Positions 45,979 through 53,993 of a stretch of DNA of 64,000 bases are shown here, one piece after another (position 1 is the stretch's first letter; every line of letters begins with the position of its first letter). The position numbers and the translations under genes are program-made. Source of the stretch: Planctomycetota bacterium (GTDB lineage: Bacteria; Planctomycetota; PLA2; JAEUHO01); contig JANQJW010000067.1 of assembly GCA_028281445.1 (NCBI GenBank), positions 1-64,000 on the forward strand. Direction: 5' to 3'. The notes under the pieces are model-generated. The model saw nothing but the letters and a program-made list of their open reading frames with translations, had not been told where the DNA came from and made no database searches.

Positions 45979-47559
45979 ATGGTACCGGCCATGGAGGAGG
46001 AACGTCCCGAGACCGAGGCCGAGTCGCAGGCGGAGAGTCAGCTGCCGCCGCCCGCCAAACGCAAGCCGCGGATCGCGATCCTGCTCACGTTCCTGGGCGT
46101 CTTCGTCGCGCTGCTGATCGTCTTCCGGGAGGTGCTCTTCCCCTTCCTGATGGCGATCTACATCGCCTACCTCGTCGAGCCCATCGTGCGGTACACGACG
46201 AAGAGCCGGCTGTTCGGCATCAAGTGGACCCGCGGCCCCACGATCGTGACGATCTACGTGCTGGTGCTGGGGGGCATGTCGATCCTCGGCTGGATCGGGC
46301 TGACGAAGCTCGCGAAGACGATCCGGTACACCGCGAGCGATGTGAAGGAGTCTCTCCAAGAAGAGGGACACCGCGCGACGTTCAAGATGGACGTGACGGT
46401 GGCAGCCGAGGCGAACGAGGCGACGCGCAAGATGCTCCGCCGCCCGGTCGTCGTCCCCAAAGGCACGCAGCTCGAGCTCGCCAGCGGGCTGCACGAGACG
46501 TTGCACGCCGTGCGCCTCGCAGCCGAGGACCCGATCAAGTCCGTGCTGCTCCAACCCATCGGCCCGCATGACGACGAGCTCGAGGGGGACAAGGCACTCC
46601 TCAAGGACCCGACGGAGCTCACGTACGACGACGGCAACAGCGTGCCCCTCGTGCACCTGGATCGCGTCCGGATCTCAGCGGCCGACGCGGGCACCGGCCT
46701 CGAGTACTTCTTCGAGCGCCGGCTCATCAGCCCGATCGTCGAGAACCTCTCCAAGGTCGGCTACGAGATGGAACCCGACCTCGTGCGCGAGTTCGTACGG
46801 CTCAAGGCCGAGGCGATGCGCGAGGACATGCCCGAGCAGGTCGGCAAGGTGGCCTTCTCGGTCGCGGGCAAGCTCGTGCTCTCGATCTACATGTTCTTCC
46901 TGATCCTGATGCTGACCGCGTTCATCGTCATGGACCGCAAGGGCATCGCGAAGTTCTTCGCGAGTTTGCCCCCGCCCAAGTACCAGTCCGCCTACCAGAG
47001 CCTGATCGGCTATGTGGACGACGGACTGGCCGGCGTCATCCGCGGCCAGCTCGTGATCTGTGCCGTGAACGGCGTGCTGACCTACATCGGTCTGGTGATC
47101 CTCGGCATTCCCTACGCGCTGCTCCTTGCCAGCGTCGCGGCGGTGCTGAGCCTGATTCCCGTCTTCGGCACGATCGTCTCGTCCATTCCGATCGTGCTCA
47201 TCGGACTGACCGACGGCATCGACAAGGGCATTCTGGCCCTGGCGTGGATCGTCTTCATCCACGTGATCGAGGCCAACATGCTCAATCCCGTGATCATGGG
47301 CAGCCATGCGCGGATGCATCCCGTGATCATCATCTTCGCGCTGCTCGCGGGTGAGCACAGCTTCGGCATCTGGGGCGCGCTGTTGGCCGTTCCGACCATG
47401 AGCATCATCCAGAGCTGCTTCCGCTTCTACCTGCACAAGGTGGAGGGACTTCCCAAGGAGCCTGACAACGGCCACGGTGAGTGGCTCGGGCACTTCTGGC
47501 GGAAGATCAAGGGCTGGTTCTCGAAGAACAAGCCCGCCTCTGAGGGCGCGTCGTCGTGA
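45979..47559 (+). CDS. AI-2E family (PerM/UPF0118-type) transporter-like membrane protein
   Basis: The 526-residue protein has the family layout: two N-terminal spans (AILLTFLGVFVALLIVF, FPFLMAIYIAYLVEPIV), a third (GPTIVTIYVLVLGGMSILGWIGL), a soluble insert, then spans with 'GYVDDGLAGVIRGQLVICAVNGVLTYIGLVILGIPYALLLASVAAVLSLIPVFGTIVSSIPIVL' and the conserved end 'EANMLNPVIMGSHARMHPVIIIFALLAG'. The insert at about 115-270 is longer than usual and partly acidic. Family members export small signals or sodium; the substrate here is unknown. An ATG at 45991 is an alternative start. The stop overlaps the next small gene. Confidence 0.9.
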   Translation: MVPAMEEERPETEAESQAESQLPPPAKRKPRIAILLTFLGVFVALLIVFREVLFPFLMAIYIAYLVEPIVRYTTKSRLFGIKWTRGPTIVTIYVLVLGGMSILGWIGLTKLAKTIRYTASDVKESLQEEGHRATFKMDVTVAAEANEATRKMLRRPVVVPKGTQLELASGLHETLHAVRLAAEDPIKSVLLQPIGPHDDELEGDKALLKDPTELTYDDGNSVPLVHLDRVRISAADAGTGLEYFFERRLISPIVENLSKVGYEMEPDLVREFVRLKAEAMREDMPEQVGKVAFSVAGKLVLSIYMFFLILMLTAFIVMDRKGIAKFFASLPPPKYQSAYQSLIGYVDDGLAGVIRGQLVICAVNGVLTYIGLVILGIPYALLLASVAAVLSLIPVFGTIVSSIPIVLIGLTDGIDKGILALAWIVFIHVIEANMLNPVIMGSHARMHPVIIIFALLAGEHSFGIWGALLAVPTMSIIQSCFRFYLHKVEGLPKEPDNGHGEWLGHFWRKIKGWFSKNKPASEGASS

Positions 47560-47753
47560 CGCTCCTCGCCGCTTCGTTCATGGACGTCTTCAGCACGATT
47601 GCGGGTGTGCTGTGCGCCTTGACGGGCCTCGCGGCTGCCTTGATGGGTCTCGTTGCCGTTACCGAGGGCGCGAAGAAGCGCGGCAGCATCGCGCTGGTGA
47701 GCGGTGCCGTGGTGTGCGCGCTCGGCCTGTGGTTGATCGGGGTCTTCGGCTGA
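47556..47753 (+). CDS. Small two-span membrane protein
   Basis: A GTG at 47556 overlaps the stop of the AI-2E-family gene (GTGA), indicating coupled translation. The 65 residues form two hydrophobic helices (FMDVFSTIAGVLCALTGLAAALMGLVAV and GSIALVSGAVVCALGLWLIGVF) joined by a short Lys/Arg loop. I do not recognise the family. The overlap suggests a partner or accessory subunit of the upstream membrane protein. Confidence 0.7.
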   Translation: MTLLAASFMDVFSTIAGVLCALTGLAAALMGLVAVTEGAKKRGSIALVSGAVVCALGLWLIGVFG

Positions 47754-47757
47754 TCGC

Positions 47758-47880
47758 GGGAGGGCACCCTTCGACTCGGCTTCGCCTCGCTCAGGGACTG
47801 CGTCAAGGCCCTCCCCTACATGATTCTCCGTGTGCCCATGCAAGGACATGGAGGGACGAGCCTTGTGCTCGTCCGGCGGT
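47758..47880. repeat. Composite of two dispersed palindromic repeats
   Basis: The first unit (47759-47815) has outer inverted repeats (gggagggc and gccctccc) around 'cccttcgactcg ... gctcaggg', and the same ends recur at 59817-59853. The second unit (47816-47880) contains gggacgagccttgtgc, identical to 5378-5393. The composite lies where the 3' half of the methyltransferase gene should be. Confidence 0.7.
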
Positions 47881-48235
47881 TCACGTGATGGAGGACGAGC
47901 GCCATGAACGCGACATCGAAGCTCTCGTCGTCGAGCCAGTCGAACGGCTGCTCCAGGTCGTGCACGACCAGGCGCGCGCGATCGCCGACGCGAGCACGCG
48001 CAAGCTCGATCATGGCCGCTGACGCGTCGCAGGCGACCAGCTCCGCGCCGCGCCGAACGAGGTCCGCGGCGTAGAAGCCGGGACCGCAACCGGCATCGAG
48101 CACACGCTTGCCGGCGACGTCGCCGAGCATCTCGAGGACTGCGGGGCGGTCGTACAGTGCGTTGTAGGGCGCCACGCGTGCGTGGTCTTCGTAGTCCGCG
48201 GCGATGGCGTCGTATTGCAGGGGATCGGGATCCAT
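47816..48235 (-). pseudogene. Truncated class I SAM-dependent methyltransferase
   Basis: The start is placed at ATG 48235 (MDPDPLQYDAIAADYEDHARVAPYN). Motif I is clear (RVLDAGCGPGFYAADL), then ELVACDASAAMIELARARV, motif II/III region HDLEQPFDWLDDESFDVAFMALVLHHV. At that point the family should continue for 80-120 residues with the RVLRPGG segment. Instead the frame enters a dispersed repeat (NRRTSTRLVPPCPCMGTRRIM) and stops. So the gene is broken at its 3' end by repeat DNA, and the product lacks the last strands of the fold. A short active remnant is unlikely but cannot be excluded. Confidence 0.75.
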
Positions 48236-48343
48236 GCGTCGTTGGTACCCGGGCGGTGCGTCGTAGCCAAGCCACGCTTCACGCTCCCCCCTCACGCCAA
48301 CGCCAACGCCGACGCCGCGCTGCCGAGCATCCAGTGCGCGCCG

Positions 48344-48382
48344 CAAAAAGAGGCAAGGCGCCGTGTTACCACGACGCCTTGC
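48344..48382 (-). terminator. Strong Rho-independent terminator
   Basis: Read on the minus strand: gcaaggcg, one mismatch, cgtg, loop gtaa, cacg, one mismatch, cgccttgc, then ctcttttt. The stem has 8 + 4 pairs and is followed by five T. No protein gene I recognise ends just upstream of it, so it marks the end of a minus-strand transcript from the 48.4-48.9 kb region. Confidence 0.8.
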
Positions 48383-48971
48383 AAGAACGGCGGGTGTCCC
48401 AGAAACGACGTAGGAGCCTCAGGCAGCTCCGTTGCCATCGCCCCAAGGCGAGGGTTCGTCATCCCTTCTCATCCCGCGATGCCAGATCAACCGGAGTCGC
48501 GGTTGTCCACGGCCGGACCAGGTGTTGTCCTCCCCAAGGCGGACCGAGCTCCCCAACTCGTTTTCCTGTTCCGGACCTTGCCCCCCATTCCGGTGCTCCG
48601 TCGAATCGATGATTCTCAGGTGCACCCTCTGACACGTTTGGACAGCCGGAGCCTGCGATTCCGCAACACAAACAGACGGCTCGACAAGCTGTAGTCGAGG
48701 TGAGCCGTCCCCCCCATGTGTCGCGACACGCGGGCGCCTCGCACTCGCGCCTCTCCCGTGGCGGTCGGTGCTGCCCACACCTTCCAAGTGGGCGCGCGCT
48801 ACACGCGCATCCAGCATGCGAGCGTCCCGGTCTCCCCCGGGCAGCAGTCGCATCGACCTGTCGTGTCGGTTTTCGGACATTGAACTTCCACCAGATCCGG
48901 TGCCGCTATCGACCAGGGCCGCGACGCGACTTGCGGCAAACATGTCCCCAACGCCGATGTGAAGACGTCTT
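48383..48971 (-). other. Gene-poor stretch; candidate orphan transcript or structured RNA
   Basis: Between the pyk terminator (48970-49000) and the terminator at 48344-48382 no known gene is visible. The minus strand has hairpin potential: acggctcgac/gtcg-gagccgt arms at 48676-48708; a nested stem with gaatc-gat-gattc at 48603-48615 inside gtgc/gcac (48593-48625); and ggagc/gctcc just before the terminator (48417-48432). A minus-strand frame (48943-48419, 174 residues, starting MFAASRVAALVDSG) is open, but its residues look unlike a folded protein and it has no recognised motif. A non-coding RNA is the favoured reading, with low certainty. Confidence 0.35.
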
Positions 48972-49000
48972 AAGAAACGAGCCCAGCGATCAGGGCTGGG
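48970..49000 (-). terminator. Probable pyk terminator
   Basis: Just after the pyk stop (49005), read on the minus strand: cccagc, loop cctgatc, gctggg, then ctcgtttctt. A 6-bp GC stem followed by a T-rich tract is consistent with a Rho-independent terminator. Confidence 0.6.
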
Positions 49001-49004
49001 GCGG

Positions 49005-50417
49005 TCAGACGGATAGCAGCTTGATCAGGCTGGTAGCGCCGGCCGGGTCCTTGGCGCCGCCCATGACGAGCACGGCGCGCGCGCCCGGAGCCAGGCCACC
49101 GTCCGTCCGCAGGCGCTCGAGCACCTTCTCGACGACCGCGTCCGTGCTGCGCCCGGCGGGCAACCGTCGCGGATGCACGCCCCATGCCAGCGACAGACGG
49201 CGGCAGACGTCGTCCTTCGGCGCGAACGCGTAGATCGGAGCGCGCGGCCGCTCCTTGGAGAGCCGTACGGCCGACGCGCCGGAGCGGGAGAACACGACGA
49301 TGGCGTCGGCCTGCGTCTCTTCCGCGAGCGTTACCGCGGCGTGCACGACGTGCTGGTCTGGACGCCCGGGCAGCGACGTCGGTACGACCGCATGGAGCGC
49401 GTGGTCGTCAGACTCCGCCGCTCGCAGGATGCGCTCCATCGTCTCGACGGCGAGCACCGGGTGCTCGCCGACGGCCGTCTCGGCCGAGAGCATGACCGCA
49501 TCGGCGCCTTCGAACACCGCACCCGCGACGTCACTCGCCTCGGCACGTGTCGGCCGCGTGCGGTGCTGCATCGAGTCGAGCATCTCGGTCGCAACGACGA
49601 CAGGACGTCCGACGCGTAGCGCCTCTTCGATGATCTGCTTCTGCACGAGCGGCACGCGCTCGGCACCGATGTCCACGCCCAGATCCCCGCGCGCCACCAT
49701 GACGGCGTCGGCGCGATGGAGGATCTGATCGAGCGATGCGAGCGCGTCGCCGCGCTCGATCTTCGCGGCGATGGGCATGCGCCGGGCCCCCTCCCGCTCG
49801 GTCAACGCTCTCAGCCGCCCGACATCGAGCGGATGCCGGACGAAGGAGAGACCGAGCCAGTCGGCGCCGGCTTGAATAGCCGCGCGCGCGATCTGACGAT
49901 CGCGCCGCGTGGGTACCTCCGTGGGCAGATGGCTGCCGGGGAAGGCGACGCCCCTGCCCGTGTCCAGGAGGCCGCCGTCTTCCACGACGGCCACCAGCTC
50001 GCCCTTCTTCCGCCGCAGCGCCCGGAGACGGATGCGCCCGTCGTCCAGCAGCACCTCCCGGCCCGGCTTCACCGAGGCCAGCTCGGGCAGCGGGTGAACC
50101 GGAATGCGGGTGGTGCTGCCGCCGGTCTTGCCGGGGAACAGCGCGACGCGCCGCCCGCGTTCGAGCTCGACGGGCTCCTCGAAGCGGCCCGTACGCATCT
50201 TGATGCCGGGCAGGTCCACGAAGACCGCGGGAATGCATGCGGCCTCACGGGCAGCGCGACGGATGCGCCGCACCCAGGGCCCGATCGAATCGGGCGCGGC
50301 GTGGGCCCCGTTGACGCGGAAGACGTCCGCGCCCGCTTTCAGCATGCCCACGAGCGTGTCGTGGTCCTGGGAAGCGGGCCCGACGGTGCAGACGATGCGG
50401 GTGCGCGCGTGAGGCAT
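49005..50417 (-). CDS. pyk: Pyruvate kinase (divergent)
   Basis: The 470-residue enzyme makes pyruvate and ATP from phosphoenolpyruvate and ADP. Family motifs: TRIVCTVGPAS at the start, KMRTG, the catalytic Lys in PIAAKIERGDAL, metal-site MVARGDLGVDI, and RPTRAEASDVAGAVFEGADAVMLSAETAVGEHP. It differs from the usual form in places: the potassium/phosphate loop RLNFSHG reads RVNGAHA, and ATQMLESM reads ATEMLDSM. It may therefore differ in cation need or control. The ATG at 50417 is 77 bp from the divergent typA start. Confidence 0.92.
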   Translation of the reverse strand: MPHARTRIVCTVGPASQDHDTLVGMLKAGADVFRVNGAHAAPDSIGPWVRRIRRAAREAACIPAVFVDLPGIKMRTGRFEEPVELERGRRVALFPGKTGGSTTRIPVHPLPELASVKPGREVLLDDGRIRLRALRRKKGELVAVVEDGGLLDTGRGVAFPGSHLPTEVPTRRDRQIARAAIQAGADWLGLSFVRHPLDVGRLRALTEREGARRMPIAAKIERGDALASLDQILHRADAVMVARGDLGVDIGAERVPLVQKQIIEEALRVGRPVVVATEMLDSMQHRTRPTRAEASDVAGAVFEGADAVMLSAETAVGEHPVLAVETMERILRAAESDDHALHAVVPTSLPGRPDQHVVHAAVTLAEETQADAIVVFSRSGASAVRLSKERPRAPIYAFAPKDDVCRRLSLAWGVHPRRLPAGRSTDAVVEKVLERLRTDGGLAPGARAVLVMGGAKDPAGATSLIKLLSV

Positions 50418-50494
50418 GAGCGCCGGAGTCTACCTCCTGCGCCATGGCGTTCTTTGCGGTGAATCGATCTTTGCCCCGTACCCTCACGGGCTTC

Positions 50495-52333
50495 ATGAAC
50501 GCTTCCATCCGAAATGTCGCCGTCATCGCCCACGTGGACCACGGGAAGACCACGTTGGTGGACCGCCTCCTCGTCACGGCAGGGGCGCTGGACGCCCTGC
50601 CCGAGGACGAGACCCTCGTGATGGACAGCAACGAGCTCGAGCGCGAGCGCGGGATCACGATCTTCTCGAAGAACTGCGCGATCCAGTACAAGGACGTCAA
50701 GATCAACGTGATCGACACGCCCGGCCACGCCGACTTCGGCGGCCAGGTCGAACGCGTCCTTCGGATGGCCGACGGCGTGGTGCTCCTGGTCGACGCCTAC
50801 GAGGGCCCCCTGCCCCAGACCCGCTTCGTGCTGCGCAAGTCGTTCGAGAACAAGCTCGCGCCGATCATCGTGATCAACAAGATCGACCGCAAGGACGCGC
50901 GACCCGCCGGCGTGCTCGACCTGATCTACGACCTCTTCATCGAGCTCGGCGCCGAGGAGGAGGACCTCGAGTTCCCCGTCTACTACGCGTCAGGCCGCCA
51001 GGGCATCTCGGGCACGGACCCGGACGACCTGCAACCGAACCTGATCCCGATCCTCGACGGCATCCTCGAGCACGTCCCGCCGCCGAAGGGCGACCCCGAC
51101 GGGACGGTGGCCCTGCCCGTCTGCGACGTCGAGGTCGATCGCTTCGTCGGCCGCATCGCGATCGGGCGCCTGGAGGCGGGCCGCATCAAGAAGGACGACA
51201 AGTTGCTCGTGCTCGGCCCCGACGGCACGAAGAAGAAGCGCGCCGGCGCGACGCCCTTCGTCTACTCGGGGATGGGCCGCGCGGAAGCCAACGAAGTCGT
51301 CGCGGGCGACGTGGTGGCGATCGCCGGGATGGAAGAGGTCGAGATCGGCGACACGGTCACGCATCCTGAGAACCCGGTCGAGCCGTGGCAGCTCAAGGTG
51401 GAAGAACCGACGCTCGCGATGGAGTTCCGCGTCAACGACTCGCCGCGCGCCGGTGAGGACGGCAAGTACGTCACGTCCCGGCACCTCAAGGCCCGCCTCG
51501 AACGCGCCGCGCAGGAAGACGTCGCACTGCACGTCAACACGACAGACGCGACGGACTCGTTCGAGGTGCGCGGCCGCGGCATCCTGCACCTGGGCATCCT
51601 GATCGAGACACTGCGGCGTGAAGGCTACGAGTTCGCCGTAGGCCGCCCGCGGGTACTGATGCACGAGACGGAACGCGGACTCGAGGAGCCGTTCGAGACC
51701 GTGCACGTGGAGGTACCGCCCGACGACGCTGGCAAAGTCATCGAGATGCTCGGCCGCCGCAAGGGCGAGATGCTCGACATGAAGACACAGGGCGACCTTT
51801 GCTTCCTGGAGTTCGAGGCGCCGTCGCGCGGCTTGATCGGTCTGCGCACACGCTTGCTCAGCGTCACGCGCGGCGAAGCGATCCTCAGCAGCGTGTTCAA
51901 GCGCTACGGCAAGCACCGCGGGGAGCTTCTGCGGCGTAAGACCGGCAGCCAGGTCTCGAGCGACGCAGGCGCGGTGACCGCGTACGCGCTCAATTCGCTG
52001 ACCGATCGCGGTCCGTTCTTCGTCGGCGCGGGCGATCAGGTCTACGAGGGCCAGATCACCGGAGAACACCGCCGCGAGGAAGACGTGCTCGTCAACCCGA
52101 CGCGGCGCAAGCACCTGACCAACATCCGGGCGGCGGGTTCCGACGACAAGGCGAGCTATCCCCCGCCGGTGCCCAAGGGCACGGAGGAGGCGCTCGAGTT
52201 CCTCGCCGACGACGAACTGCTCGAGGTCACGCCGGAGAACCTGCGGCTGCGCAAGCGCATGCTGAAGGAAGTGGATCGGCGCAAGGCGGCGCGCAGGCGC
52301 AAGCAGGCCGAGGCGGGCCGGACCTCCAACTAG
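50495..52333 (+). CDS. typA: Translational GTPase TypA/BipA
   Basis: The start at 50495 (MNASIRNVAVIAHVDHGKTTLVDRLL) gives 612 residues, close to the family's usual 605-615. GTPase motifs: AHVDHGKT (G1), RGITIFSKN (G2), DTPGHADFGG (G3), NKIDR (G4). Domains II, III, V and the TypA-specific C-terminal domain follow (LFRRKTGSQVSS-like 'LRRKTGSQVSSDAGAVTAYALNSLTDRGPFFV', 'VNPTRRKHLTNIRAAGSDDK'). It binds the ribosome and helps assembly and stress adaptation. A basic tail (RRKAARRRKQAEAGR) is seen. It is divergent from pyk and 9 bp upstream of a small membrane protein gene. Confidence 0.97.
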   Translation: MNASIRNVAVIAHVDHGKTTLVDRLLVTAGALDALPEDETLVMDSNELERERGITIFSKNCAIQYKDVKINVIDTPGHADFGGQVERVLRMADGVVLLVDAYEGPLPQTRFVLRKSFENKLAPIIVINKIDRKDARPAGVLDLIYDLFIELGAEEEDLEFPVYYASGRQGISGTDPDDLQPNLIPILDGILEHVPPPKGDPDGTVALPVCDVEVDRFVGRIAIGRLEAGRIKKDDKLLVLGPDGTKKKRAGATPFVYSGMGRAEANEVVAGDVVAIAGMEEVEIGDTVTHPENPVEPWQLKVEEPTLAMEFRVNDSPRAGEDGKYVTSRHLKARLERAAQEDVALHVNTTDATDSFEVRGRGILHLGILIETLRREGYEFAVGRPRVLMHETERGLEEPFETVHVEVPPDDAGKVIEMLGRRKGEMLDMKTQGDLCFLEFEAPSRGLIGLRTRLLSVTRGEAILSSVFKRYGKHRGELLRRKTGSQVSSDAGAVTAYALNSLTDRGPFFVGAGDQVYEGQITGEHRREEDVLVNPTRRKHLTNIRAAGSDDKASYPPPVPKGTEEALEFLADDELLEVTPENLRLRKRMLKEVDRRKAARRRKQAEAGRTSN

Positions 52334-52342
52334 AATTCACGC

Positions 52343-52627
52343 ATGCGCTTCGTGCGTGCTGTTGCTTTCGCGATCCTGAAGTTTGCGTTCTGCGTGCTCG
52401 GCTGGGTGCTCTGGGCGCTGCTATTCCTGCCTCTCGCTGTGATCGACGGGTTCATCCACGGGTCCGGGTACGAGGGGCGTCGCAGTCGCAAGCGCGTCCG
52501 GCAGCACGGCTCAGACGACGTGTCGCTCCAGGCGCTCGACGAGACGCAACGGGACTGGGCCAAGGGCTTCATCCACATCTGGCAGTTCTTCTACGGCGGC
52601 GGCGACCGACCCGAGGAGCGCGCCTAG
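52343..52627 (+). CDS. Small single-span membrane protein behind typA
   Basis: The 94-residue protein has a hydrophobic N-terminal span (VAFAILKFAFCVLGWVLWALLFLPLAVI, about 7-34), then a basic, soluble tail (GYEGRRSRKRVRQHG and WAKGFIHIWQFFYGGGDR). The family is unknown to me. It starts 9 bp after typA and is likely co-transcribed. Its stop overlaps the 3' end of the convergent propeller gene by 4 bp. Confidence 0.65.
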   Translation: MRFVRAVAFAILKFAFCVLGWVLWALLFLPLAVIDGFIHGSGYEGRRSRKRVRQHGSDDVSLQALDETQRDWAKGFIHIWQFFYGGGDRPEERA

Positions 52628-53841
52628 TTGCTGTTGAAGATCAGCGTGCGGGCGTTGCCGGGATCCGTGACGAAGAGCTGTGTGCCGGAAACGTGCACGG
52701 ACCGCGGGCGCGAGAAGGTCTTGTCGTTGGGGTTCGCTTCGCCGGCTCCATTCTGATCGGTGTCGTTCGGCGCCACGAGGAACACGTCGAAGCCGCTCTG
52801 CCCGAGCAGTCCGGTCGCCGGCGCACCGTTTGTCGTCGGAATCGACTCGTAGATGAGCACGCGGCTGTTGTCACGATCCGCGACGAAGAGCTGGGTGCCA
52901 TTGGAGGAGACGCCCTCCGGATTCCACATGCCGGTCGCACCGTTGCCGTTGGTGTTCGTCGCGAAGGTCGCCTGGCCGACGACGACGACGTCGGCCGGCT
53001 GGCCGTTCACGGTCGGGAAGGTGTTCCAGATGAGCACGCGGTGGTTGCTGCTGTCCGCGACGATCAGGTGCGTGCCGTCGGTCCACACGCCCCGCGGCCG
53101 GCTCATCCCGCCCGCACCCAGCGTGGCGCCGCTCGTCGTGAAATCGCCCTTGCCGAGAACAAGATCTGCCGGTGTGCCGCTCGCGACGGGAATCGAGTTC
53201 CAGATCATGACGCGGTCGTTGCGCGTGTCGGCGACGACGATCTTGCCGCCGGCGACGCAGATGCCCTCCGGCTGGTTCAGCCCGGTCTGCGTCGTGTTGT
53301 CGCCGCCTGTCGTGAGATCGGGCTGGCCCAGTGCGATGTCGGCCGGCACGCCACTGGCCATCGGGACGGCGTCCCAGATCAGCACCCGGCTTTGGAAGAG
53401 CGACGCCATGAAGAGCCGGCCGCCGGCCTCGCAAACATCGAGCGGGCCATGGAAGTTGACGGCGGTGGGCGCCGCGACCGAACTGTTCGACATGAAGTCC
53501 GGCTGACCGAGGACGTAGTCGGCCGGCGCGTTGTTCATCGTGGGCGCGTTGGCGAAGTCCAGGAGGCGGTTGTTGAACTCCTCGGCGATCCAGAGGTTGC
53601 CCGTTGCCACGCCGCTCGGCGAGCTGGCCGTGTTGGCCATCGGCCCGCCGCCTTGGTTGACGGCTCGGGAGACGAAGTCGGGTTGGCCGATGACCACCGC
53701 GGCGGCCTGGAAGTTCGTGACATTGACCATCGGCGCCGCGGCGGCAGGCAGCGCGTTATCCCCACTGCCGCAGCCGCCGGTGGCAAAGAGCAGAGGCGCG
53801 GCAAGGCAGGGAATGACGGCAAACAGGCAGGATCGGCGCAT
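52624..53841 (-). CDS. Six-unit VLGQ-type beta-propeller lipoprotein (copy 2)
   Basis: The signal MRRSCLFAVIPCLAAPLLFATGGC carries the lipobox. Six units repeat 'GKIVVADTRNDRVMIWNSIPVASGTPADLVLGKGDF'-type sequence, with a GQ or GK motif ending each (IGQPDF, LGQPDF, LGQPDL, LGKGDF, VGQATF, LGQSGF). The last blade ends VTDPGNARTLIFNSN. It is clearly paralogous to 38348-39613 and 53994-55199. Each unit looks like an NHL-type blade, so a six-bladed surface propeller is expected. The ligand is unknown. Confidence 0.88.
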   Translation of the reverse strand: MRRSCLFAVIPCLAAPLLFATGGCGSGDNALPAAAAPMVNVTNFQAAAVVIGQPDFVSRAVNQGGGPMANTASSPSGVATGNLWIAEEFNNRLLDFANAPTMNNAPADYVLGQPDFMSNSSVAAPTAVNFHGPLDVCEAGGRLFMASLFQSRVLIWDAVPMASGVPADIALGQPDLTTGGDNTTQTGLNQPEGICVAGGKIVVADTRNDRVMIWNSIPVASGTPADLVLGKGDFTTSGATLGAGGMSRPRGVWTDGTHLIVADSSNHRVLIWNTFPTVNGQPADVVVVGQATFATNTNGNGATGMWNPEGVSSNGTQLFVADRDNSRVLIYESIPTTNGAPATGLLGQSGFDVFLVAPNDTDQNGAGEANPNDKTFSRPRSVHVSGTQLFVTDPGNARTLIFNSN

Positions 53842-53908
53842 GGGTCGGGCCTCTCGATCGGGATTCCCTCTTGGGCTCCCGACAAGTCGGGGACGTAGAC
53901 CGCGAAAC

Positions 53909-53956
53909 CTAGTTCGCCTTGGAGATCAGCACGCGGTGATTTGTCGCGGTCGCCGA
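53909..53956 (-). pseudogene. Remnant of the last blade of a fourth propeller paralog
   Basis: Read on the minus strand, the short frame ends ATATNHRVLISKAN-stop (TAG at 53909-53911). The intact paralogs end ADTNNSRVLVYFGGL, TDPGNARTLIFNSN and CDTTNNRTLIFNGN. No start or upstream blade is left; the frame is cut off within 80 bp by the end of copy 3. It looks like the leftover end of a deleted or recombined tandem copy. Confidence 0.5.
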
Positions 53957-53993
53957 CGACGCCGTGCATGAAGTCGCATTGGCAAGAGCGCGC

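Noticed and set aside
48599..48608. gattcgacgg on the minus strand, a hallmark of tmRNA 5' ends
   Set aside because: The rest of the tmRNA start, the resume codon with a tag ending in ALAA, and the T-arm near the 3' end are missing; the motif lies in the middle of a local hairpin.
48182..48694. Plus-strand open frame of 170 codons
   Set aside because: It starts inside the methyltransferase antisense, has no recognised motif and runs against the strong minus-strand terminator.
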